This document shows, one piece after another, positions 1 through 6,783 of a DNA stretch of 12,095 nucleotides. Position 1 is the stretch's first letter. Each line of letters opens with the position of its first letter. The position numbers and the translations under genes are program-made. The stretch is from an uncultured Brachyspira sp. (lineage in GTDB: Bacteria; Cyanobacteriota; Vampirovibrionia; Gastranaerophilales; Gastranaerophilaceae): assembly GCA_900321895.1 (NCBI GenBank), contig ONYB01000016.1, positions 1-12,095 on the forward strand, in the 5' to 3' direction. Under the pieces are notes generated by a model. That model was not told where the DNA came from, did no database searches, and worked only from the letters and a program-made list of their open reading frames with translations.

Positions 1-31
1 ACAGCTCGTTTTTTTAAATTTATTTAACCGA

Positions 32-2032
32 CTAGAGCGATCCTCCGCCGCCATCGTTAAAGTAATCATAGTGACGAATATCATCATAGTTATTAATCGG
101 TTCTGCCGGTGCCGGTTCAGGCTGTCTTGGCGGTGCCGGCTCTGCCTTAACAGCAGTTTCTCGGTGACGACCTCTCAACAATGCGTCAAAGTTAGGTTCC
201 ATAGTCAATTCAAAGTGAAATCTACCGACTTTTCTATCCTGATCAAAGTATACACTGTTGATTAACGGATAGCCCCAATACATTCTAGCACTCAAGTCAC
301 CCGGAAGCTGTACTCTCAAGCCCATACCGATTGATGCCATAAAGTACGAACCGTGATGTCCTGCTGGTACATAGTAGTCTTCTGAAGTTTGCGGGAACAC
401 GCCACCAAAGTCTGCGAATACCGCACCTTTAACATATTTTCCGACAAACGGAATTTTACCGTTTTTACCGTTGATTTCACGTGGCATAAGCGGGAACATA
501 AGCTCGTTGCTTATGTAGAAACCGTTCTTACCAATCATTTGACCTTCAGCGTAGCCTCTAACTGTTGCCATACCACCTGCTTGGAATTGATCAATATACG
601 GAATGTGTTTGTTATTTGGAACTACTTGGTAATTAGCTCTCATCTGACCAATAAAGCCGTGTGAGAAGTCATGCAATCTTACTGCTCCACCGGAAATCTT
701 GAAGTAATTTGAATCATCATCCAAAATCGGGATTGCGTAACCGACACCTTGGTTCAAATACCAAATACCGTACTTAGTATCTTTACGCATATTCAATGCT
801 AAATCAACACTTGTTACTTCATCCAAGCCTAATTCAAGTTCATCGTTAAACAAGCCGTGAATAGGACCCATTGTGGTTCTTGCACGTTTGTAGTTACCGG
901 CTAAGTAACTTTTCAACTCAAACCCTGGTTTTCTAACAAGCGGTTGTGTATAGTAAAGTGAATATTGATAAGATTTACTCTTCAAGTTCAAATCGGCAAG
1001 TTCACCATACTTGATTTTAGACAAACCTGAACTGAACATAAAGCCGACACGTCCGTCTTTTCTGTTTACAGGAATATTATAATCCGCAAACGGGCTGACA
1101 GAACCGCCACTGAAATAAGTACCGATAGACAAACGGTCACGATTGTGGAACAAGCTGTCCGCAAATATCATCGCACCGCCTCTGATTCTACCTGTAGAGT
1201 AACGACCTGCGTTATCCATAATACCTACAAGGTGGAATGGGAAGTTTTCGTGAGCGGTAACTTCAATATCGGTTGTACCTTCAGCCTGACCAGCTTTCAA
1301 GTTAGCCGTAAGGTTGACACCTTCGTTATATCTGTTGAAGTCCAAGATATCTTTTTCCAATTCAACGATGTCAAACAAATCGCCTTGTTTTTGCGGCAAT
1401 CTGTCTGTAATATATTTACTTCTTGTGTATCTATTTTCCTTAACGGTAATATTTCCGACTTTCCTTTCCACCAAATCGATGTAAACATGACCGTTTGAAA
1501 CAGTCTGTGCCGGCAAGAAAGCTCTTGCGGTTACAAAACCTTTTGAAGCATACAAATTGTTAATTTTGTTAACGGCTTCGGTGATATCTTTAATAAATAC
1601 GTTACGACCAATCAATGGACGAACAATGTTGTTAATTTCTTCCTGCGAAAGAATTTCAGAAGGTGCAACTTCAACGGAACTTACATAAACGCCGTTTGAA
1701 TCAATATCTTGAACCTGCCCCTGCATAAACGATGCGTCAGGATTGTAATCATCTACAACCTGATTGCTTTGCGGGTTATATCTGTTTCTTTCGTATTGTT
1801 GATAACCGCTGGAATATTCTTGTTTATATCGTTGCTGATTAAGCGAATCAATATCGTGCTTATACGTACGACCACTCTCTAACATAAGTTGCTGTTGAAC
1901 ATCTGCAGGATTAAGCCCATCAAATCCTGCGGAATATGCCGGGGCGACAGATGCAGAGAAAGCAACTGCACAGAAAGCTGATACACATAATGTTGCTTTC
2001 AAAAATTTAATACTGGATTTTGTCTTTTTCAT
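32..2032 (-). CDS. TpsB/ShlB-FhaC-type outer-membrane transporter (two-partner secretion, Omp85 superfamily)
   Basis: A 666-residue outer-membrane protein. The family exports large TpsA exoproteins (haemolysin or adhesin type) across the outer membrane. Residues 1-35 are a signal peptide (basic start, hydrophobic core, AYSA end). Residues 36-110 are a Q/Y-rich linker. Two POTRA-like domains follow at about 118-192 and 193-262; the first holds the typical segment KDITEAVNKINNLYASKGF. A beta-barrel runs from about 265 to 615, with the Omp85 loop-6 signature VRGY at 491-494 and a final strand ending EPNF at 612-615. An unusual proline-rich, Y/D-rich tail of about 51 residues follows, ending GGGGSL. 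The ATG start has an upstream AGAAGGTG Shine-Dalgarno. No TpsA partner lies in the window, so the substrate is unknown; a general Omp85-like assembly role is the alternative. The fold call is firm and the substrate is not. Confidence 0.9.
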   Translation of the reverse strand: MKKTKSSIKFLKATLCVSAFCAVAFSASVAPAYSAGFDGLNPADVQQQLMLESGRTYKHDIDSLNQQRYKQEYSSGYQQYERNRYNPQSNQVVDDYNPDASFMQGQVQDIDSNGVYVSSVEVAPSEILSQEEINNIVRPLIGRNVFIKDITEAVNKINNLYASKGFVTARAFLPAQTVSNGHVYIDLVERKVGNITVKENRYTRSKYITDRLPQKQGDLFDIVELEKDILDFNRYNEGVNLTANLKAGQAEGTTDIEVTAHENFPFHLVGIMDNAGRYSTGRIRGGAMIFADSLFHNRDRLSIGTYFSGGSVSPFADYNIPVNRKDGRVGFMFSSGLSKIKYGELADLNLKSKSYQYSLYYTQPLVRKPGFELKSYLAGNYKRARTTMGPIHGLFNDELELGLDEVTSVDLALNMRKDTKYGIWYLNQGVGYAIPILDDDSNYFKISGGAVRLHDFSHGFIGQMRANYQVVPNNKHIPYIDQFQAGGMATVRGYAEGQMIGKNGFYISNELMFPLMPREINGKNGKIPFVGKYVKGAVFADFGGVFPQTSEDYYVPAGHHGSYFMASIGMGLRVQLPGDLSARMYWGYPLINSVYFDQDRKVGRFHFELTMEPNFDALLRGRHRETAVKAEPAPPRQPEPAPAEPINNYDDIRHYDYFNDGGGGSL

Positions 2033-2141
2033 TATTCACCTTCTGTTATTTGAAATTAATTAGTCTATCTGTTCTACGTCCATTATTTAACTTAGATAAC
2101 CAAATAAAAACTTTTCCTAAATTTTTATTGCTATAAATTTA

Positions 2142-2238
2142 CAAAAGTTCATATTTTAGCAAATTTGGTTCTTCACCTGTTTATATTATATGGGATTTTT
2201 ATAAAAGTGTAAAGAAACTTAGCAAAAGTTCATATTTT
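2142..2238. repeat. 16-bp perfect direct repeat in the divergent tpsB/ompH intergenic region
   Basis: CAAAAGTTCATATTTT occurs at 2142-2157 and again at 2223-2238, 81 bp apart. A short TTAGCAAA stretch follows the first copy (about 2156-2163) and overlaps the start of the second (about 2219-2226). The copies lie in the 272-bp gap between two divergent outer-membrane genes. The second copy sits just upstream of the ompH promoter, where a regulator could bind. In DNA this AT-rich a 16-bp exact repeat is noticeable but not conclusive. The rest of the gap (2033-2304) is AT-rich with no ORF of note. Confidence 0.55.
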
Positions 2239-2274
2239 TGGATGAGAAATATTCGCTAAATCATTTTTTTGCTG

Positions 2275-2287
2275 TATGATATTTTTG
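2275..2287 (+). promoter_or_regulatory. Putative sigma-70-type promoter of the ompH-like gene
   Basis: TATGAT at 2275-2280 resembles a -10 box and predicts a start near G2287. The resulting 18-nt leader keeps the AAGGAG ribosome-binding site at 2293-2298. The -35 region near 2252-2257 (TTCGCT) is poor, so either the second direct-repeat copy just upstream or an activator may matter. Confidence 0.45.
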
Positions 2288-2304
2288 AAAAAAAGGAGAG
2301 AAAT

Positions 2305-2772
2305 ATGAACAAAAACGTAAAATTATTGGCTGCTGTTGCCGCTGCATTTGCTATAGGTTTTTCCGCAAACAACTTTGCAATGTCTGATGTTCCGTCAAAC
2401 TTCAAAGTTGCAGTTGTGGATGTTCAACAGGTAGTTGCCTCTTCCGCTCAAGTAAAAGCCTTGAAAAAAGAACAACAGGCAAAAACGGAAGAAGTTATAA
2501 AATATATTGATAAAGCAAGAAAAGACGTAGCTTCTGTTTCTGACGAAAAGAAAAAGAAAGCTCTTGAAGACAAATACAACAAAGAATTAGTTACAAAACG
2601 TGAAACTTTGGAAAAAGATTATGCAACAAAATTGCAAGCTATCGACAAAAACATTTCATCAACAATAGAAACTCAAGCAAAAGCTAAAAATTACAACGTA
2701 GTTCTTGCAAAAGGCGTTGTTTTGTACGGCGGGGATGATATTACCGCTGATATCGTAAAAATCGTTAAATAG
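2305..2772 (+). CDS. OmpH/Skp-family periplasmic chaperone
   Basis: A 155-residue protein. OmpH/Skp proteins are periplasmic chaperones that hold unfolded outer-membrane proteins on the way to the BAM complex. Residues 1-25 are a signal peptide (hydrophobic LLAAVAAAFAIGFSA, then NNFA). The mature part opens with the family beta-strand FKVAVVDVQQVVASSAQ, continues as a long K/E-rich helical segment (about 52-130; the coiled tentacle in Skp), and returns to strands at KNYNVVLAKGVVLYGGDDIT, the typical OmpH C-terminal end. The length fits the family (about 160). I chose the ATG at 2305 because AAGGAG lies 6 nt upstream; an in-frame TTG at 2269 has no ribosome-binding site and falls in the promoter. 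It is monocistronic: its own promoter precedes it and an intrinsic terminator follows. Its divergent neighbour is a barrel protein that could be its client. Confidence 0.9.
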   Translation: MNKNVKLLAAVAAAFAIGFSANNFAMSDVPSNFKVAVVDVQQVVASSAQVKALKKEQQAKTEEVIKYIDKARKDVASVSDEKKKKALEDKYNKELVTKRETLEKDYATKLQAIDKNISSTIETQAKAKNYNVVLAKGVVLYGGDDITADIVKIVK

Positions 2773-2790
2773 CAGATTTTCAAAAACTAA

Positions 2791-2818
2791 AAAAACTCCC
2801 GAGATTTCGGGAGTTTTT
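2791..2818. terminator. Bidirectional intrinsic terminator between ompH and the convergent 161-aa gene
   Basis: ACTCCCGA (2795-2802) and TCGGGAGT (2807-2814) form a perfect 8-bp GC-rich stem with loop GATT. It is flanked by A5 on the left and T5 on the right, so it works as hairpin plus U-tract on both strands. Its right edge overlaps the stop codon of the minus-strand gene ending at 2817. Confidence 0.93.
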
Positions 2819-3302
2819 ACTTTTTATTTCGTTTTTCTGAAGACCTGTTCAATTTATTCGTGAAGTTTTCAATGGTTCTGTAAATATTTCTCAAGAAATC
2901 ATCTTCCGAATAATAAGAACCTGCCAACGACGGATTTCCTGCTTTATCTTTGTGAGAGAGCACAGGACTGTTTTTGGTTTTGTAATTATACGTCGTAGAA
3001 GTATCGGCATGCATCAACTTATTTTTGTACCACCTGCCGTTGTCCTTACTTACCTTCAAGATAAAGTAATCGCTAACACCGTCTTTTTCCAGATGTGAGT
3101 TAAACACATCAACTTTAACATTATTCTTTTGGGCAAAATTTGCAATAACTCCACGTGCATCATTCAACTTGTTAAACGCATCCGAATTTAGCGAGCCCAA
3201 GTCATGTAATTCTACATACTTATTAAGCTCACGTTCCTTCTTTATATAAGAGGAAATATTAATTCTGTTTTTTACACTTTCTGCAATTCTTGTAATCTTC
3301 AT
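2817..3302 (-). CDS. Hypothetical 161-aa basic protein
   Basis: I do not recognise this family. The ATG at 3302 is preceded by AAAGGA about 7 nt upstream; an in-frame TTG two codons earlier lacks such spacing. The protein has no signal peptide or membrane segment. Residues 1-62 look helical and charged. Residues 63-110 alternate hydrophobic residues as in a beta-sheet (VKVDVF, DYFILKV, RWYKNKLMHAD), followed by a loop with NSPVLSHKDKAGNPSLAGSYY. The last 30 residues are a basic amphipathic helix ending in KRNKK. Overall this suggests a small cytosolic alpha/beta protein. It follows nth by 69 nt on the same strand; a promoter for it is not clear in that A/T-rich gap. Its stop codon lies in the shared terminator, so its mRNA ends at once. 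The frame and ribosome-binding site support a real gene; the function is unknown. Confidence 0.72.
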   Translation of the reverse strand: MKITRIAESVKNRINISSYIKKERELNKYVELHDLGSLNSDAFNKLNDARGVIANFAQKNNVKVDVFNSHLEKDGVSDYFILKVSKDNGRWYKNKLMHADTSTTYNYKTKNSPVLSHKDKAGNPSLAGSYYSEDDFLRNIYRTIENFTNKLNRSSEKRNKK

Positions 3303-3371
3303 TATCAAGTCCTTTTTTTATACACTACTTTTATAAATTACTGAAAAAAATTTTTTTGCTATTTTGTATAC

Positions 3372-4019
3372 TTATATTAACTTTTTACAGAATTCGCTAA
3401 TCGGACACTTGTCACAGAGCGGTTTTGTGGGTTTGCAAACATTTTGTCCATGCGTCACAAGAAGAGTATTTATATCAATCCAATATTTTTCCGGAAGTTT
3501 TTCCCTCAGAGCGAATTCTGTTTCTTCGGGATTTTTTGTCTTTACATAGCCCAATCTGTTAAAAATTCTATGGACATGGACATCCACGCAAATTGCCGGA
3601 AGATTAAAACCTCTGCTCATGACAAGATTTGCGGTCTTTCTGCCAACACCGTTGAATTTTACCATTTCTTCAATAGAGGGCGGTACTTTTGAATTATATT
3701 TTTCAACAAGCTCCTTTGAAAGTTCGACAATCTGCTTTGCCTTGTTTGCATAAAAACCGACAGGATAAATTGCTTTTTCCAATTCTTTTACGTCACAATT
3801 TGCAAAATCTTTTGGAGTTCTGCCGAGTTTTAACATTCTCAAAGTCGCAGGATACGTTGTTTTGTCGTTGGTTCTCAAGCTCAAAATACACGCAATCAAC
3901 ACCAAATACGGATCATTAAAAGAGTCCATAAGATGAACAAACTCACTCCTCGGTTGATTTGCGTTTTTCAGCCCGGTAACAATTTTTTCAATTCTTTCTT
4001 CCTCGGACAAATTCGCCAT
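3372..4019 (-). CDS. nth: Endonuclease III (DNA glycosylase/AP lyase)
   Basis: A 215-residue base-excision-repair enzyme that removes oxidised pyrimidines and cuts the abasic site; E. coli Nth is 211 aa. The helix-hairpin-helix is FNGVGRKTANLV (122-133), with the catalytic lysine at K128. The catalytic aspartate is D146 in CVDVHVHRI. The 4Fe-4S loop near the C-terminus has the exact C-x6-C-x2-C-x5-C spacing (C195, C202, C205, C211). The early motif reads ILSLRTND (45-52) rather than the enterobacterial LSAQATD; the LSLRT form is common outside Proteobacteria. The start codon lies 4 nt after the lpxK stop, with its AAGGAAAGG ribosome-binding site inside the lpxK coding end, so the two are very likely co-transcribed. 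All key residues are present. Confidence 0.95.
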   Translation of the reverse strand: MANLSEEERIEKIVTGLKNANQPRSEFVHLMDSFNDPYLVLIACILSLRTNDKTTYPATLRMLKLGRTPKDFANCDVKELEKAIYPVGFYANKAKQIVELSKELVEKYNSKVPPSIEEMVKFNGVGRKTANLVMSRGFNLPAICVDVHVHRIFNRLGYVKTKNPEETEFALREKLPEKYWIDINTLLVTHGQNVCKPTKPLCDKCPISEFCKKLI

Positions 4020-4023
4020 AAAA

Positions 4024-5049
4024 TCAGTCCGCCTTTCCTTCGATTAACCCATCAACATCAAGGTTAATCTTCAATTTTAGGGCATAAATATCATCTCTCT
4101 CGAAATCAGAAAGCTTAACCGCATCTTTTTCGGTTGTAACAATCACACCCGACGGCAAATCCTCTTTCACGTAGTGATGATGGTCATCAAAAGCAAATTT
4201 TTCTTTCACATTGAAATCCTTCAAAAACGCAAAAAACTGTTCCGGCTGCCCGATTGCACACATCGCCGTAATTTCAGCTCCGACAACCAACGGTTCACCT
4301 GTTTTAATATTATAAACGCAATCAGGTTCGGTTTTGCATAAAAAGGTTGGGATTTTCATCCTTTTTTCGGTTATTTTTGCAATCTTTTCGGCACGTTTGT
4401 GGTCAAGATTTTTGCTTACAATTACCATTCTGTCAATTCGTTTAAACGCCTCTGTTCCTTCTCGCAAGGGGCCTGCCGGCAATAGATTTTCGTTTCCGAA
4501 ACCTTTTTCGCTATCAGACAAAACAATGTCCAAATCTCGAAAAAGTTTTCGGTGTTGAAATCCGTCATCAAGGACAATTCGCTCCACACCAAACTTTTCT
4601 ATCGCATACTTTGCAGCCTCAAACCTATTTTTTGAGGTCACAACAACCACACCACCGGTATTCTGTGCAAGCCAAAAAGGTTCATCACCTGCAAGTCTTG
4701 CATTGTAATAAATCTTTTCACCGTCAGATATCAAATTTACCTGCTTATTAGAAAGTCGTCCGCCATACCCACGAGAAACAATCGCAGTTTTAAACCCTTT
4801 ATTCACAAAATATTTTGCTATTTCTGAAACTACAGGAGTTTTCCCGACTCCGCCCGTGGTAACATTTCCGACAGAAACAAGAAATGCATCAACTTTTTTC
4901 GGTTTGATAATATTTTTGTCATACATCAAGTTTTTCAACCCGCTACCAATTCCGTAAAAAAACGACGCAAATTTCAAAAAATTAAAAAGTACACCTTTCG
5001 CATTTTTATCATAGTGGATTTTTGTAATTTCAGTCTTTAAATTTTTCAT
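4024..5049 (-). CDS. lpxK: Tetraacyldisaccharide 4'-kinase (lipid A synthesis)
   Basis: LpxK phosphorylates the 4' position of the tetraacyl-disaccharide 1-phosphate lipid A precursor at the inner face of the inner membrane. The protein is 341 aa, within the family range. An N-terminal amphipathic/hydrophobic segment (about 20-43, with FYGIGSGLKNLMYD) fits membrane docking. The P-loop is GNVTTGGVGKT (61-71), followed by VSRGYGG (91-97), the catalytic DDGFQHR (161-167), LLPAGPLRE (189-197), the DDHHHY segment (288-293) and VTTEKDAVKL (304-313); all are hallmarks of LpxK. The ribosome-binding site AGGGGAC lies 5-7 nt before the ATG. It sits 75 nt after the MCE gene and 4 nt before nth. Its presence implies lipid A synthesis and thus a true diderm cell. 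Confidence 0.96.
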   Translation of the reverse strand: MKNLKTEITKIHYDKNAKGVLFNFLKFASFFYGIGSGLKNLMYDKNIIKPKKVDAFLVSVGNVTTGGVGKTPVVSEIAKYFVNKGFKTAIVSRGYGGRLSNKQVNLISDGEKIYYNARLAGDEPFWLAQNTGGVVVVTSKNRFEAAKYAIEKFGVERIVLDDGFQHRKLFRDLDIVLSDSEKGFGNENLLPAGPLREGTEAFKRIDRMVIVSKNLDHKRAEKIAKITEKRMKIPTFLCKTEPDCVYNIKTGEPLVVGAEITAMCAIGQPEQFFAFLKDFNVKEKFAFDDHHHYVKEDLPSGVIVTTEKDAVKLSDFERDDIYALKLKINLDVDGLIEGKAD

Positions 5050-5124
5050 ACTTTGTCCCCTGTGGCATGGAAATTTCCTTATTTATAAATGAAGGGCGAA
5101 GATTTCTTTCCGCCACTCAACATC

Positions 5125-6489
5125 TTAGAACATCAATCTGAACAATAAAAATCTCTTATTCAGTTTTTCTGAGAATTTTCTCAAGTTGCAAGTTGTTGTT
5201 GAAGTTTCCTCCAAAATTGTTTGCAGTTGAGTTTTATTTTCAGGTGTAAGTTGATTCATTGTCGAAAGTGTCGAGTTTATCTGAATCATTGCCGCATTCG
5301 CATTATCAACAGTGTCTGTCAACTGTTTTTTGAGTTTTGTATCTTTTGTCATTGTGTTCACAAACGCACTGATTTCATTGATGTTGTGGGCAATCGTTCT
5401 GATATCGGCAGCCATTTGTTCAGCCTCTTTTTCGTTACCCATAATCTTGTTCAAGTTCTTGGACAACTGGTCAACTGACGCTGTTGTGTTGTACAAAGAT
5501 TTTTTGAACTGAGGATCTCCGATAATTCCGTTGATATTTGAAGACAATTTGTTGAAGTCGTTAGTTGCTTGGTTCATCAAGACAATCAACTGTTCAATAT
5601 CGCTCTTGGAGTCATCCAGAAGCTCATTAACCCTCTCAATCGTAGTATTAGCACCCTTAGTAATATCATCAATATGGGCGATAGTAGCTTTGAGTTCTGC
5701 AATAGTTTCATCAGACAAAAGTGCGTTAACCTTTTGGTTAGTTTCAGTAAGGGTTTCAGCCGCTTTGTACTGCCATTCCATAAAGTCTGCAATTCTCATC
5801 GGCTCAAGAATTGTATAAGGCGAGGTTTGCTTAGGATGTGGCAATATAGTATCGTCGAGGGTAGAAATTCTCAACATTTTTTCGCCCTTATTATTTTTAA
5901 TTGCCTGACCTTTTACAAATTCCGGCAAAAGCAACCCCGGCAAATCTACCACGTAATCGATTTTATAAGCATAAGTTGTTTTAATTTTATCTCTCGAGCT
6001 ATACGGAACGGCATCACGAGAAATAACTTCAATATTTTTGATTTTACCGACCTCGTAATACTCGTTATCCAATCTCATTTGGACTTTATCATCTTTATAA
6101 AGCACATCCTTATTAACCATCGGGATATAAAGGGTTCTAGTCTTAGGCGGAGTAATTTCAAGGAATAATTCACCAATCAAGCCTGACTGCTGAATACTGA
6201 ACATAGAGGCTTTCGGAATTTCTATATTCGGCTCCGTGATAACAAATTTAACCTTTACATAGTTGTTATCAGCGGTGATCACAGGAGTAATTTCCTCAAC
6301 CTGTCCGACCTTAATCCCCATCATCTGAACGCTTGAACCAGGACGCATGCCATTCACATCCTTGAACTGGATTTCAATTCTATCAGCGGAAGAAAACGCT
6401 CTTCCTTTAACCCTCAACACAATACCGACAAGCAATACAATAGAAATTATTGCCAAAAGTCCTACCTTAAAAGATGATGAAAATTTCAT
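5125..6489 (-). CDS. MlaD/MCE-domain lipid-transport protein
   Basis: A 454-residue inner-membrane-anchored protein of the MCE (MlaD/TGD2) family, the periplasmic substrate-binding part of ABC systems that move phospholipids between membranes. A single N-terminal membrane helix lies at 9-27 (VGLLAIISIVLLVGIVL). The MCE core is about 36-115, with VNGMRPGSSVQMMGIKVGQV and SGLIGELFLEI, both typical. Residues 116-235 are a beta-rich insertion or extension I cannot match. Residues 240-445 are a long helical, coiled-coil-like region, which in other long MCE proteins forms a periplasmic tube or needle. No MlaE-like permease or MlaF-like ATPase is in the window, so these must be encoded elsewhere. 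An extended-minus-10 promoter precedes it, and it leads the group with lpxK and nth. Start: ATG with AAAGG about 6 nt upstream. Confidence 0.88.
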   Translation of the reverse strand: MKFSSSFKVGLLAIISIVLLVGIVLRVKGRAFSSADRIEIQFKDVNGMRPGSSVQMMGIKVGQVEEITPVITADNNYVKVKFVITEPNIEIPKASMFSIQQSGLIGELFLEITPPKTRTLYIPMVNKDVLYKDDKVQMRLDNEYYEVGKIKNIEVISRDAVPYSSRDKIKTTYAYKIDYVVDLPGLLLPEFVKGQAIKNNKGEKMLRISTLDDTILPHPKQTSPYTILEPMRIADFMEWQYKAAETLTETNQKVNALLSDETIAELKATIAHIDDITKGANTTIERVNELLDDSKSDIEQLIVLMNQATNDFNKLSSNINGIIGDPQFKKSLYNTTASVDQLSKNLNKIMGNEKEAEQMAADIRTIAHNINEISAFVNTMTKDTKLKKQLTDTVDNANAAMIQINSTLSTMNQLTPENKTQLQTILEETSTTTCNLRKFSEKLNKRFLLFRLMF

Positions 6490-6518
6490 TTATAACCTTT
6501 CACTTATCTCCGTTTCTA

Positions 6519-6554
6519 CAAAAAAATTGTATCAGAAAAAAGTTTTTTGTGCAA
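6519..6554 (-). promoter_or_regulatory. Putative promoter of the MCE-lpxK-nth operon
   Basis: On the minus strand TTGCAC (6549-6554), a 17-bp spacer and TACAAT (6526-6531) match the sigma-70 pattern, with TGA just before the -10 giving an extended -10 (TGnTACAAT). The predicted start near 6519 gives a 30-nt leader holding the AAAGG ribosome-binding site. Confidence 0.6.
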
Positions 6555-6610
6555 AAGGGGGAGTTAAGGAAAAGCAAGAAGGAATTAACCTGCTTTTGAA
6601 ATCAGGTAAA

Positions 6611-6745
6611 TAAGTTAATAGGTGAATAAGGTAATAAGTGCTTATCGGGTGCGTTGCACCAAAGCAGTTATTGAGCGAAGCGAACGAAAAGAACTTATTC
6701 ACGAGCCCTAACTGGGCGAATTCACTTATTCACTTATTAACCTTA
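6611..6745. repeat. MITE-like 135-bp inverted-repeat element with internal hairpins
   Basis: The left arm at 6611-6630 and the right arm at 6725-6745 are inverted repeats: 19 matches, one mismatch and one gap over 21 columns. Each arm is itself built of tandem AATAAGTG-like 8-mers, and a further CTTATTCAC lies at 6694-6702. Inside are two short hairpins, GGTGC/GCACC (6648-6652 with 6656-6660, extended by GCTT/AAGC) and GCCC/GGGC (6705-6708 with 6714-6717). No transposase or plausible gene is present. It fills the gap between the SLT stop and the MCE promoter. Candidate identities are a non-autonomous mobile element, an intergenic repeat family or a folded RNA; the sequence alone does not decide. 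Confidence 0.6.
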
Positions 6746-6783
6746 ATACATCATCGATATCAACCCCGTCATCACACGAAAAA

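Noticed and set aside
71..1498. Several plus-strand and minus-strand open frames inside the TpsB gene
   Set aside because: They lie within a well-supported coding gene, lack ribosome-binding sites and have Cys/Phe/Ile-rich antisense-like composition.
2269..2304. TTG start for the OmpH-like protein, adding 12 residues
   Set aside because: It overlaps the -10 box and would place charged residues before the signal peptide; the ATG at 2305 has a perfect AAGGAG.
3344..3357. A7T7 run upstream of the 161-aa gene
   Set aside because: A palindromic A/T tract with no GC stem; not a terminator. At most bent DNA.
6347..6613. Plus-strand 88-codon frame overlapping the start of the MCE gene
   Set aside because: It is antisense to the N-terminus and promoter of a strong gene and has no ribosome-binding site.
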